Assembly (NCBI GenBank): GCA_965242735.1 | Contig: OZ251497.1 | Coordinates: 1,178,001 to 1,242,000, forward strand | Direction: 5' to 3' | Origin: G958295645 sp965242735 | GTDB lineage: Bacteria > Gemmatimonadota > Gemmatimonadetes > Longimicrobiales > Gaopeijiaceae | Length of the DNA: 64,000 bases | Shown here: in pieces, positions 54,101 through 61,773 of the stretch | Layout: the number at the start of each line of letters is the position of its first letter | Numbering within the stretch: the stretch's first letter is position 1 | Translations under genes and position numbers: made by a program | The notes under the pieces: model-generated | The model's database searches: none | The model's input: only the letters and a program-made list of their open reading frames with translations | What the model was told of the DNA's origin: nothing

Positions 54101-57100
54101 GGACGTGCCCCGAGGTTTGTGTCCAGCCTGGCGTTGCGACGGCCGCTTGGCGTGGATCAAGGAAGACGCCGACGACTACAACTTGCGTGTTCTGGACGGC
54201 GACTACTCGATGCTTCGCCCGGAAGAGCACACGGCGATGGTACCGCCCGACGAGCGCGACCGCCTCGAGAACCGCTTCAAGGGCGAGTCGGAGGCCGTGA
54301 ACTGTTTGGTCTGCACGCCGACGCTGGAACTGGGCATCGACATCGGGCGGCTGGACTCGGTGCTCATGCGCAACGTGCCGCCGTTGCCCGCCAACTACTG
54401 GCAGCGCGCCGGCCGGGCGGGGCGTCGGCACCGAATGGCCGTGAACGTGACCTACTGCCGGGCCGCGTCCCACGATCACGCCTACTTCTCCAATCCGCTG
54501 AAGCTTCTGGGCGGCAAGATCGACCCGCCCGCCTTCAACCTGCGAAACGAGATCATGGTCGAGAAGCACGTCCACGCCATCGTGATCGGCGCGCTGTACC
54601 GGTACAGCGAAGACGAGGCGCGGCCCGAGACCGACCGGACGCGCATTCGAGATGTGCTGGACTCGGCGTTGCCCCGCCGCGTGGCGCCGTACCTGTTCGA
54701 CGACGGCGAAATTCGGGATGCGCCCTTTGACTTCGGCCCTCTCCGAAAGCTAGTGGAGGACCATGCCGCCGATTTGACGAAAGATGTGCGGGCCGTGTTC
54801 AAGCAGGGATGGCCCCAGGCTGACGCCGAGGTGGTCTCCAGGGCGGCCTTGCGCGGGCACGTCCGCGGCTTCGCCGGTGGGCTGGAGGACATCGCAACGC
54901 GTCTTCGGCGCCGCTTGGAGTGGGCGATGGGACAGATTGGACGCTTGAACAAGGAGCAGGAGCGCAGGGGCGCCTTGGACCCTCCCGACGAGGCGTTGCG
55001 CCGACGTTGCGACAAGTTGGTCAAGCAGCTCAAGGGAACATGGGCGAGGAGGCGGAAGCACGCCGAGGGGCATGACGACTCCAACACGTTCGGCGTGCTG
55101 GCGGCGGAGGGCTTTCTTCCTGGCTACGGCCTGGAGACCGGCGCTGTGTCGGGCTGGGCCGAAGTGCCCTTCTGGAAGTCCGGGCCCGCCGACTTTCGGC
55201 TTCCTCGTCCGCCGGCCACCGCGTTGCGCGAGTACGTGCCCGGCAACCTGATCTACGCGAACGGCCATCGCTTCGCGGCGCGGCGCTTCCACAGAGACGC
55301 CAACGAAGACCGAACGGACATGGCGGCCTACGCGGTGTCCCGAGAGCGGCGCGCCGTGGCCGAAGTCCAGCATCTCGGCGATGCTGCGCCAGGCACGTCC
55401 CGGCTACGCACGATGGCTGTCTGCGACACGGACCTCGTCCACACGTCCCACATCTCCGACGAAGAGGATCTTCGCTTCCAGCTCGGCGTGGCCGTCGTGG
55501 GCGTGGAGCGCGGCGAGCACAGCGGCGGACAAGCGTTTCGATGGGGCGCCCGGGAGATGCAGCTTCGCCGGGGCGTGCGGTTGCGCTTGGTGAACACGGG
55601 CCCCGCGGCGGCCTTGGAAGGCGGACACGAACTGGGCTATCCCGTATGCGAGGTTTGCGGCCAGAGCGTCTCGCCCTTCGCGTCGCACCGGCAACGTGAA
55701 GAATTCGACAAGAGCCACGAGGAGCGGTGCGGGCGCAAGCCGCAACTCGTGGGCTTTCACGCCGACGTCGTGGCGGACGTGCTGTCTCTGCCGGGGTGCG
55801 TTGGCCAAGCCTCTGCCTACAGCGTCGTGGAAGCCCTGCGCTTCGGGGCCGCCCGCGTGCTGGACATGCATATGGAGGACTTGCAGGTCTTGGTGGTTGG
55901 CCACATGCACGAAGATGCGGTCGATGCCTTGTTGTGGGACCCCATGCCCGGCGGTTCCGGTCTCCTGGAGCGCGTGCGCGACCGCTTCGAAGAGGTGGTG
56001 AAGGCTGCCCAAGATGTGGTGGACGGATGTCCGGCCCGGTGCGAGTCGTCCTGCACGGACTGCCTCCAGACCTTTCGCAACGCGTACTGCCACCGCTTTC
56101 TGGACCGCAACAAGGCGGCCGCAGAATTGGCGGAGTGGGGAGGTGCGCTGGTGCTGGAGCACGACATTCCGGCTTGCCCGCCGGACGTGCGGTCGGCCGA
56201 GACGGCCGCCATGCCCGTCAACGACGCGGAATCCAAGTTGCGCCAACTGCTGTTGCGTGCTGGTTTCCCCGAGGGCGTGCGTGGCGAGCAGATTCGACTG
56301 GACACGGCTCTGGGCACGACGACGCCCGACGTCGTCTACCGAAGCCCGAGCCACGACCCGGACGAGGGCGTGTGCATCTATTTGGATGGGCTCGGCCGGC
56401 ACCTTCACGGCAACCCGGACACCGCCAGACGAGACATGGAGATCCGGGGCTGGTTGCGAAGTCGGGGCTACGACGTGATGGAGATCTCGGTGCACGACTT
56501 GGCCGACAGAGAGGCGATGGTCCGCCATTTCCGCCGCCTGGCCCGCTACTTGAACATGGGCGCCAGAGCGGATGAGTTGCGCGACGATCTGTCCTGGTTC
56601 GCAGATGCCGAGGCCGCCACGGGCGGACCCCGGCCGCTGCTGAAACTGATCAAGCCGGAACCGGCGCAGCGATACGTGGGCTGCGTGCCCTTCGTTCCCT
56701 TGAAGGCCGCTGCCGGGGCCTTCGGCGAGCCGGGAACGCTGCTCGACGAAGACGAAGGCGACTGGCTCGAGTTCGACGCCGGGCGCTCGCTGGGGCCAGG
56801 GATGTTCGCGATTCTGGTGGAAGGCCAGTCCATGGAGCCGCGCATCCCGAGCGGATCATACTGCCTCTTCAAACGCGACGTAGCGGGCTCGCGGCAAGGC
56901 AGAGTCCTTCTCGTGCAGCTTCTGGACCAAGCCGATCCCGAGACCGGCTACCGGTTCACCGTGAAGCGCTACCGCAGCGAAAAAGTCGAGGACGCTGGCG
57001 GCTGGCGTCACGTCAAGGTCGCGTTGGAGCCCGAGAACCCGAAACTCCAGCCCATCCACATCACGACCGACGACGAGGAGGCCGTGACGGTCGTGGCCGA

Positions 57101-57125
57101 GCTGGTGGCCGTGCTCGGCCAGTGA
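51177..57125 (+). CDS. Giant helicase with DUF1998 cluster, Vsr/DUF559-like nuclease and S24 peptidase domains
   Basis: Protein of 1982 residues. In order: SF2 helicase lobe 1 with STGTGSGKTE (about 111-120) and DEAH at 269-272; zinc-ribbon-like pairs (CTTCG, CRRCG, CSACG, CLSCG; later CRKC and CPAWRC); lobe 2 with TLELGIDIG and YWQRAGRAGRR; the DUF1998/MZB cysteines 1618, 1622, 1626 and 1629; a Vsr/DUF559-like region about 1680-1795 (TTPDVVY, IYLDGLGRHLHGNPDTARRD, RGYDVMEI); and a LexA-type S24 region with GQSMEP (Ser1885) and FTVKRY (Lys1930). The helicase-DUF1998 part resembles DrmA/DrmB of DISARM and DruE of Druantia. It probably translocates on and cuts unmodified DNA; the peptidase role is open. 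ATG 51177 lies 140 bases after the AlbA_2 gene. Confidence 0.85.
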   Translation: MALNPIAYTEKVVGSFLRYQLTAYPFMDERLRSQMRELLSLDETRQSPLLQGPYVSLSRPFRQGAAVEALVADGLLHPLLRERIPEAITHLYSHQEKAVRAVADGRTTLVSTGTGSGKTECFLYPVISKCLQLRDEGAPPGISAVIVYPMNALAEDQLLRIRELLAGTGVSFGIYVGKTPEEESGVTGRRLPAGSSRADYSAHLKQAQEDGGGETVYPPEEVCSREAMRTPGRQPRILLTNVKQLELLLTRRRDIELFANARLDYLVFDEAHTFSGAMGAESSCLLRRLQAYCKAGPKRATCIATSATIVDRDNPGAARNFAARFFGVAPEDVATVGEDYEAEVWSGSRFLPPPPEGDDADVLDECVRAVEEQDPAGSSVQAAYRSLSGRRLLEDGPVPGNAGWQEFLHAALSRNEVVYALNEELADPHALDDLPGLLEKRVGRAVSQAEILSWLALGAAARRHGRPLLRPVVHAFVRGVGGAVVSFPNGTSDPKLWLAAEDEAASNGSNGGRARFPVATCTTCGQHYFVAFLKDFTYTAAKPGGGNAGVAGPWWERLDEKAGGKRVLVTDRLIGDEETDADGPPHKRTARLAFCRRCGAAHANVQPQCSACGRADTPLELLAVRQNKDRPGLLTSCLSCGTTGRRPSGGRYREPVREVRAVNVADVHVLSQDMVQHAERRRLLVFCDNRQDAAFQAGWMKDHARRFRLRALMSEGLRDGRVSVGDLAGSLDDRLDGDESLSRALIPEVWQVDRAERAGVRHRQERRKYLRMQVLREMAMSGRQAHGLEPWGRMKVQYVGLSATDEWIQHHAHQLGIPPDKLLEGVAGVLDYLRRKRALYDPVHEIFTKHWMEGDREVQQGYLPGFLKPNATKLRREPTEKSAQVTQWISIGRETTMRQIAQKWGVGKDSAEPFLEGLFQYLVDGQFLVPVRLKGSKGRPLPGVSGVYQVSADKLLLDPNRGVWRCRKCRRNFTRDVPRGLCPAWRCDGRLAWIKEDADDYNLRVLDGDYSMLRPEEHTAMVPPDERDRLENRFKGESEAVNCLVCTPTLELGIDIGRLDSVLMRNVPPLPANYWQRAGRAGRRHRMAVNVTYCRAASHDHAYFSNPLKLLGGKIDPPAFNLRNEIMVEKHVHAIVIGALYRYSEDEARPETDRTRIRDVLDSALPRRVAPYLFDDGEIRDAPFDFGPLRKLVEDHAADLTKDVRAVFKQGWPQADAEVVSRAALRGHVRGFAGGLEDIATRLRRRLEWAMGQIGRLNKEQERRGALDPPDEALRRRCDKLVKQLKGTWARRRKHAEGHDDSNTFGVLAAEGFLPGYGLETGAVSGWAEVPFWKSGPADFRLPRPPATALREYVPGNLIYANGHRFAARRFHRDANEDRTDMAAYAVSRERRAVAEVQHLGDAAPGTSRLRTMAVCDTDLVHTSHISDEEDLRFQLGVAVVGVERGEHSGGQAFRWGAREMQLRRGVRLRLVNTGPAAALEGGHELGYPVCEVCGQSVSPFASHRQREEFDKSHEERCGRKPQLVGFHADVVADVLSLPGCVGQASAYSVVEALRFGAARVLDMHMEDLQVLVVGHMHEDAVDALLWDPMPGGSGLLERVRDRFEEVVKAAQDVVDGCPARCESSCTDCLQTFRNAYCHRFLDRNKAAAELAEWGGALVLEHDIPACPPDVRSAETAAMPVNDAESKLRQLLLRAGFPEGVRGEQIRLDTALGTTTPDVVYRSPSHDPDEGVCIYLDGLGRHLHGNPDTARRDMEIRGWLRSRGYDVMEISVHDLADREAMVRHFRRLARYLNMGARADELRDDLSWFADAEAATGGPRPLLKLIKPEPAQRYVGCVPFVPLKAAAGAFGEPGTLLDEDEGDWLEFDAGRSLGPGMFAILVEGQSMEPRIPSGSYCLFKRDVAGSRQGRVLLVQLLDQADPETGYRFTVKRYRSEKVEDAGGWRHVKVALEPENPKLQPIHITTDDEEAVTVVAELVAVLGQ

Positions 57126-57128
57126 ACA

Positions 57129-57201
57129 GGACCGCCCCTTGCTGCGCAGGGCCGTCCGGCCGGGGCAGGGCGCCGCCGGTGGACCGCCCCTTGCTGCGCA
57201 G
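57129..57201. repeat. 21-base direct repeat, 52 bases apart
   Basis: GGACCGCCCCTTGCTGCGCAG begins at 57129 and at 57181; both are followed by [GA]GCCGTC. It lies directly after the giant helicase gene and could mark a recombination joint. Confidence 0.85.
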
Positions 57202-57261
57202 AGCCGTCTTCGGCATCTTCATCCACGCGTCGGCCGCTCGGGTGCGCGGCTCCGCGCTCGT

Positions 57262-57275
57262 CCCCCCCCCCCCCC
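57262..57275 (+). repeat. Poly-C tract of 14
   Basis: Fourteen C residues end 34 bases before the ATG of the MetS-like micropeptide, in a likely 5' leader or promoter region. Slippage could change promoter spacing or leader structure. Confidence 0.9.
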
Positions 57276-57309
57276 GCCCTCGAATCCCGCTTCCTCGAGC
57301 TTGCTTCCG

Positions 57310-57423
57310 ATGCCCACCAGCGCCTGGATCACCATGATCGCCGTCATGACGTTCGTCTGGGGCGGCTTCGCTATGGTCGTGCGCACGGCCGTCCGGAGCG
57401 AATCGGGCAAGACGCGCTCCTAG
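57310..57423 (+). CDS. MetS-like small subunit of an NSS transporter
   Basis: 37-residue single-pass membrane peptide. PTSAWITMIAVMTFVWGGF matches the pattern of MetS-type small subunits of methionine/alanine NSS transporters (short N-terminus, Thr-Ser-Ala, one helix, Trp-Gly-Gly, basic tail). These are normally encoded beside their transporter. Here the only NSS gene in the window is 23 kb to the left, beyond the defence block. ATG 57310 gives a full-length member; no strong ribosome-binding site is visible. It may form a short unit with carB, which starts 38 bases after its stop. Assignment rests on a short pattern. Confidence 0.6.
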   Translation: MPTSAWITMIAVMTFVWGGFAMVVRTAVRSESGKTRS

Positions 57424-57461
57424 CCTAGCCCCGCCCCGCATCTTGCCGCACTAGCTGCCTC

Positions 57462-60400
57462 TTGCCCAAGCGCGCGGACCTCGAGTCCATCCTGATCCTG
57501 GGGTCGGGCCCCATCGTGATCGGCCAAGCCTGCGAGTTCGACTATTCGGGCACGCAGGCCGTTCGCGCCCTCAAGGAAGAGGGCTTCCGGGTCGTGCTGG
57601 TCAACTCCAATCCGGCCACCATCATGACGGACCCGGACCTGGCCGACCGGACCTACGTCGAGCCGCTGACCCCCGAATGGACAAGGCGCGTCGTCGAACG
57701 CGAGGAGCCCGACGCGCTTCTGCCCACCATGGGCGGCCAGACGGCGCTCAACATCGCCATGGACCTCCACGCCGACGGCACGCTGGAGCGCCACGGCGTC
57801 GAGCTGATCGGCGCCAACGAGCGGTCCATCCGCATGGCCGAGGATCGCGAGGAGTTCTCGGCGGCGATGGAGCGCATCGGGCTGGCGGTGCCTCACGGCG
57901 GATTCGCGCGCGACCTGGACCAAGCCCGCGAGATCGTCGCCGACACCGGCTACCCTGCCATCGTGCGCCCGTCCTTCACGCTGGGCGGCACCGGCGGAGG
58001 CACGGCGTACAACTTGGCCGAGTTCGAGGCCCAGGTCCGCAAGGGCTTGGCGGCCAGCCGGATCGGGGAGGTGCTGATCGACCGGGGGGTCATCGGCTGG
58101 AAGGAATACGAGCTCGAGGTCGTCCGCGACGGCGCCGACAACGTCATCGTGGTCTGCTCCATCGAGAACTTCGATCCGATGGGCGTGCACACGGGCGACT
58201 CGGTGACCGTGGCCCCGGCCCAGACGCTCTCGGACCGCGAGTACCAGTCCATGCGCGACGCCGCCATCGCCATCATCCGCGAGATCGGCGTGGAAGCGGG
58301 CGGGTGCAACATCCAGTTCGCGGTCAACCCGCAAGACGGCGAGATGCTGGTCGTGGAGATGAATCCGCGCGTCTCGCGTTCGTCCGCGCTCGCGTCCAAG
58401 GCGACGGGATTTCCGATTGCGCGCGTCGGCGCCAAGCTGGCCGTGGGCTACCGTCTCGACGAGCTGCCCAACGACATCACGCGCACCACGCCCGCGTCGT
58501 TCGAGCCCGCGCTGGACTACGTGGTCGTGAAGTTCCCCCGCTTCGCCTTCGAGAAGTTTCCCGGCGCCGACGACAGGCTGGACGTGCAGATGAAGGCCGT
58601 GGGCGAGACCATGGCCATAGGACGCACGTTTCGCTCCGCCTGGCAGAAGGGCCTGCGGGGCCTGGAGGTCGGCCGGGCGGGATGGACGGCGGGCAGGACG
58701 CTGGCGGACGACGGGTTGGAGTCGGACTCGGCCGAGGACCTGCTCGCCGCCGTGCGCCGGCCCACCACGCTGCGCAAGTACCAGCTCAAGCGCGCGCTCG
58801 AGGCCGGCGTCTCCCTCGAACGACTGCACCGCACCACGGGGATCGACCCCTGGTTCCTGGACCAGCTCGCCCAGATCCTGGAGACGGAACGCTGGTACGC
58901 CGGCTTGCCCGAGGTGGACGAGGCCGCGCTGCGTCGCATGAAGCGCGAAGGCTTCTCGGACGCCCAGCTGGCCGCGCTGCGGGACGAGGACGAGAGCGCC
59001 GTGCGCGCCCAGCGCTGGGACTGGGGCGTCCGTCCCACCTACAACGTGGTGGACACCTGCGCGGGCGAGTTTCCGGCCGAGACGCCCTACTACTACTCGT
59101 CGTACGAGTCCGAGGACGAGTCGGCGCCGTCGGCGCGCCGCAAGATCGTCATCCTGGGCAGCGGCCCCAACCGCATCGGCCAGGGAATCGAGTTCGACTA
59201 CTGTTGCGTGCAGGCCGTCATGGCGCTGCGCGAGGCGGGCTTCGAGACGATCATGGTCAACTCGAACCCGGAGACCGTCTCGACCGACTTCGACGTCAGC
59301 GACAAGCTCTACTTCGAGCCGCTGACGCTGGAGGACGTGGCCGAGATCGTGGAGCGCGAGAAGCCCGAGGGGGTGATCGTGCAGCTGGGCGGGCAGACGC
59401 CGCTCAACTTGGCGCGCGGACTGGCCGATCTGGGCGTGCCGATCCTGGGCACTCCCGTGGACGCCATCGACCGCGCCGAGGACCGCCGCCGCTTTGAAGA
59501 GGTCTGCCGCAACATCGGCGCGCGCGTGCCCGAGAACGGGACGGCGCGGAGCGTGGAGGAGGCGTTGCGGGTGTCGCGCTCGGTGGGATTCCCCGTGCTC
59601 GTGCGGCCTTCGTACGTGCTGGGCGGGCGTGCCATGGAGATCGTCTACGACGAGGAGTCGCTGGAGTCCTATTTCGAGAAGGCGGTGCGGGCGTCGCCGG
59701 ACCATCCCGTGCTCGTGGACCGGTTCCTGGAGGACGCCTTCGAGGCCGACGTGGACGCGCTGTCGGACGGGGAGGACGTGGTGGTGGCGGGCATCATGCA
59801 GCACATCGAGGACGCCGGCGTGCACTCGGGCGACTCGGCCTGCGTGCTTCCGCCGTACCTGCTGCGCAGCGCGGAGTTGGACGAAATGCGCGAGCTCGTC
59901 CGCCGGTTCGCCCTGGAGCTGGGCGTCAAGGGACTGATGAACGCCCAGTTCGCGGTCAAGGACGGCCAAGTGTACGTGCTGGAGGTCAACCCGCGGGCTT
60001 CGCGCACGGTGCCGTTCGTGGGCAAGGCGACGGGCCTGCCGCTGGCGCGCCTGGCCGCCCGGATCATGGCGGGCGAGAAGCTGTCGGAGCTGGACGTGCC
60101 GGCCGAGCCCGAGGTGGCCGGCGTGGCCGTCAAGGAGGCCGTCTTTCCGTTCGGCCGCTTCGACGTGGACACGCTGCTGGGCCCCGAGATGCGATCCACG
60201 GGCGAGGCCATGGGCGTGGACGACTCCTTCGGCATGGCGTTCGCCAAGGCCCAGGTCTCCGCCGGCAACCGCCTGCCCGAAGACGAAGGCGCCCGTTCCG
60301 TGGTCGTCACCGTCAACGACGCGGACAAGCCGACCGTCACGCCCCTCGTGCGCCGCTTGGCGGACATGGGGTTTGCCGTGTTCGCCACCCGAGGCACCCG

Positions 60401-60698
60401 CGCCCACCTGCGCCAGCTGGGCGTCGCCTGCGAGCGCGTCTTCAAGGTGGGAGAAGGACGGCCCAACATCGTGGACCGCATCGTGAGCGGCGAAGTCGGC
60501 CTCCTGATCAACACGCCCCTGGGCAAGAAGTCCCAGTACGACGACTACGCCATGCGCCGGGCCGCCATCGCGTTCGGCGTCCCCTACCTGACCACCATGT
60601 CGGCCACCAGCGCCGCCGCGGACGCGCTGGCCGCCATGCGAATGCGCCCGCCCGCCGTGCTGACCATCCAGGAACGGATCGGCCGCGGGCGGGGGTAG
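57462..60698 (+). CDS. carB: Carbamoyl-phosphate synthase large subunit
   Basis: Makes carbamoyl phosphate from ammonia, bicarbonate and two ATP for pyrimidine and arginine synthesis, with ammonia from the CarA subunit. At 1078 residues it has normal length. The two homologous halves are clear: LILGSGPIVIGQACEFDYSG near the start and VILGSGPNRIGQGIEFDYC near residue 565, each with an ATP-grasp domain (SFTLGGTGGGTAYN and SYVLGGRAMEIVYD). The C-terminal MGS-like allosteric domain is present (FAVFATRGTRAHL, LINTPLGKKSQYDD). TTG 57462 is the start; ATG is absent nearby. carA is not in the window, though a dihydroorotase of the same pathway lies at 11610. Confidence 0.97.
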   Translation: MPKRADLESILILGSGPIVIGQACEFDYSGTQAVRALKEEGFRVVLVNSNPATIMTDPDLADRTYVEPLTPEWTRRVVEREEPDALLPTMGGQTALNIAMDLHADGTLERHGVELIGANERSIRMAEDREEFSAAMERIGLAVPHGGFARDLDQAREIVADTGYPAIVRPSFTLGGTGGGTAYNLAEFEAQVRKGLAASRIGEVLIDRGVIGWKEYELEVVRDGADNVIVVCSIENFDPMGVHTGDSVTVAPAQTLSDREYQSMRDAAIAIIREIGVEAGGCNIQFAVNPQDGEMLVVEMNPRVSRSSALASKATGFPIARVGAKLAVGYRLDELPNDITRTTPASFEPALDYVVVKFPRFAFEKFPGADDRLDVQMKAVGETMAIGRTFRSAWQKGLRGLEVGRAGWTAGRTLADDGLESDSAEDLLAAVRRPTTLRKYQLKRALEAGVSLERLHRTTGIDPWFLDQLAQILETERWYAGLPEVDEAALRRMKREGFSDAQLAALRDEDESAVRAQRWDWGVRPTYNVVDTCAGEFPAETPYYYSSYESEDESAPSARRKIVILGSGPNRIGQGIEFDYCCVQAVMALREAGFETIMVNSNPETVSTDFDVSDKLYFEPLTLEDVAEIVEREKPEGVIVQLGGQTPLNLARGLADLGVPILGTPVDAIDRAEDRRRFEEVCRNIGARVPENGTARSVEEALRVSRSVGFPVLVRPSYVLGGRAMEIVYDEESLESYFEKAVRASPDHPVLVDRFLEDAFEADVDALSDGEDVVVAGIMQHIEDAGVHSGDSACVLPPYLLRSAELDEMRELVRRFALELGVKGLMNAQFAVKDGQVYVLEVNPRASRTVPFVGKATGLPLARLAARIMAGEKLSELDVPAEPEVAGVAVKEAVFPFGRFDVDTLLGPEMRSTGEAMGVDDSFGMAFAKAQVSAGNRLPEDEGARSVVVTVNDADKPTVTPLVRRLADMGFAVFATRGTRAHLRQLGVACERVFKVGEGRPNIVDRIVSGEVGLLINTPLGKKSQYDDYAMRRAAIAFGVPYLTTMSATSAAADALAAMRMRPPAVLTIQERIGRGRG

Positions 60699-60723
60699 CG
60701 GTGTCCATTGTCGGAGACGCCTG

Positions 60724-60743
60724 CCGTCCCGGTGGTGGGACGG
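60724..60743 (+). terminator. Weak hairpin after carB
   Basis: CCGTCCC (60724-60730) pairs with GGGACGG (60737-60743) across a six-base loop, 25 bases after the carB stop. No T-run follows, so intrinsic termination is uncertain. Confidence 0.3.
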
Positions 60744-60960
60744 AGCTGTCGCCGACGACATGACCGCATGGCCACATGTTGTTTGCGGGCAATGACTTGT
60801 GCCCGGTTGGCCAGCTGGCACGGTTCATGCAGGGCATTGGGGGGCGAGAGCCGGTGCGGCCTTTTGACGAAGCCTGATCGACCGTGGTCGAGGCCGCACT
60901 CAAGCGAATCTTCCAATCGACGGAATCATTCCCGTTCGCCCGTAAGGAGACTGCCGAGCC

Positions 60961-61296
60961 ATGAACGTCATTGCATGGATGCTTCTTGCCTGCAGCGTTG
61001 TTGTTGTCCTCGACGCGATTAGGGGCCTGAAGAGCCGCACCGTCCGAGAGCAGATGAGGGCGTGGGCGATAGCTGGACTGGCCGTGTTCCTGACGGTCTC
61101 GCAGTTTCGGGCCGGCGACTCGCCGGAGAACGAGGATCCGTGGGTCTACGCCGCTCCCGTCGCGCTGGCGGCCGCTTGGTTGGCCGTGGCCGTCTATTGG
61201 GGACGCAGGAAGAAGCCCATGCCGAAGGCGTTGTTCTATGCGGGCTTGATCGGAAGCATCGCCTTGCCCGTCGTCGTTCGTCGGTTCCTCGCGTAG
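60961..61296 (+). CDS. Small integral membrane protein
   Basis: Unrecognised 111-residue protein with four likely membrane helices: IAWMLLACSVVVVLDAI, AWAIAGLAVFLTVSQF, YAAPVALAAAWLAVAVYW and LFYAGLIGSIALPVVV. Charged loops (RTVREQMR, GRRKKPMPK) separate them. ATG 60961 follows AAGGAG at about 11 bases. It faces the YgjP-like gene tail to tail, 114 bases away. No linkage to carB or the restriction genes is evident, and no family could be named. Confidence 0.72.
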   Translation: MNVIAWMLLACSVVVVLDAIRGLKSRTVREQMRAWAIAGLAVFLTVSQFRAGDSPENEDPWVYAAPVALAAAWLAVAVYWGRRKKPMPKALFYAGLIGSIALPVVVRRFLA

Positions 61297-61410
61297 CGGC
61301 GCAAGCTGGCCACGAGCAAGCGCGGCGAACGATTCGACCGGAAGTGTTCGCGCAGCAGGCGTCGGGAGATTGGCGCGACGGTTGGGCCTGGCGACGGGGC
61401 GAAGGGCGAC

Positions 61411-61773
61411 TTAGGTGGGATTGCCCGAGAGCAGGACCGGCTTGGCGATAGTGGTTCTTCGCCGGAGGTCGTGCTCTCTCCAGTCCGGAACGTGGGCCGT
61501 CATCAGGGCCTTGAACAGCTTGCCGTGGTTGGGAACCCGAAGATGGAGCAGCTCGTGAGCGATCACGAAGTCCTGGAAGCCTGACGGCTGATCCGCCAAG
61601 TCGGCGGCGAGCGTGACGTTGCCTGCGGTTGAGCAGGAGCCCCACTTTCGGGTCATTCCTCGAATCCGAATCGACTTGGGCTGCACGTCGAGACGGGCTG
61701 CCCAGTTGTGGACGCGGCCGCGGAGCGCGTCGCGGCCCGGAAGCGTATCCCCAACGGAGTCAGTCGCCGTCAT
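61411..61773 (-). CDS. YgjP-like (DUF45/WLM-type) zinc metallopeptidase
   Basis: 120-residue protein with the metal site HELLHLRVPNHGKLF: His73-Glu74-x-x-His77 and His83, the HExxH...H pattern of the YgjP/DUF45 group. The preceding KWGSCSTAGNVTL segment is also characteristic. Such genes are often found next to type I restriction hsdR genes, as here. It overlaps the end of hsdR by 14 bases, so translation is probably coupled. It is shorter than stand-alone YgjP proteins (about 170-230 residues), lacking part of the N-terminus, which is usual for the hsdR-linked form. The substrate is unknown. Confidence 0.88.
   Translation of the reverse strand: MTATDSVGDTLPGRDALRGRVHNWAARLDVQPKSIRIRGMTRKWGSCSTAGNVTLAADLADQPSGFQDFVIAHELLHLRVPNHGKLFKALMTAHVPDWREHDLRRRTTIAKPVLLSGNPT

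Noticed and set aside
36312..57125. BREX, Dnd/Ssp or Druantia as the name for the large block
   Set aside because: No PglZ or BrxC-type gene and no DndC/DndD or SspB-type genes were seen. The giant helicase resembles DruE, but the DrmD-like and DrmMI-like partners fit DISARM better.
57420..60821. Long minus-strand frame of about 1130 codons opposite carB
   Set aside because: carB is unambiguous on the plus strand; the reverse frame is a composition artefact.
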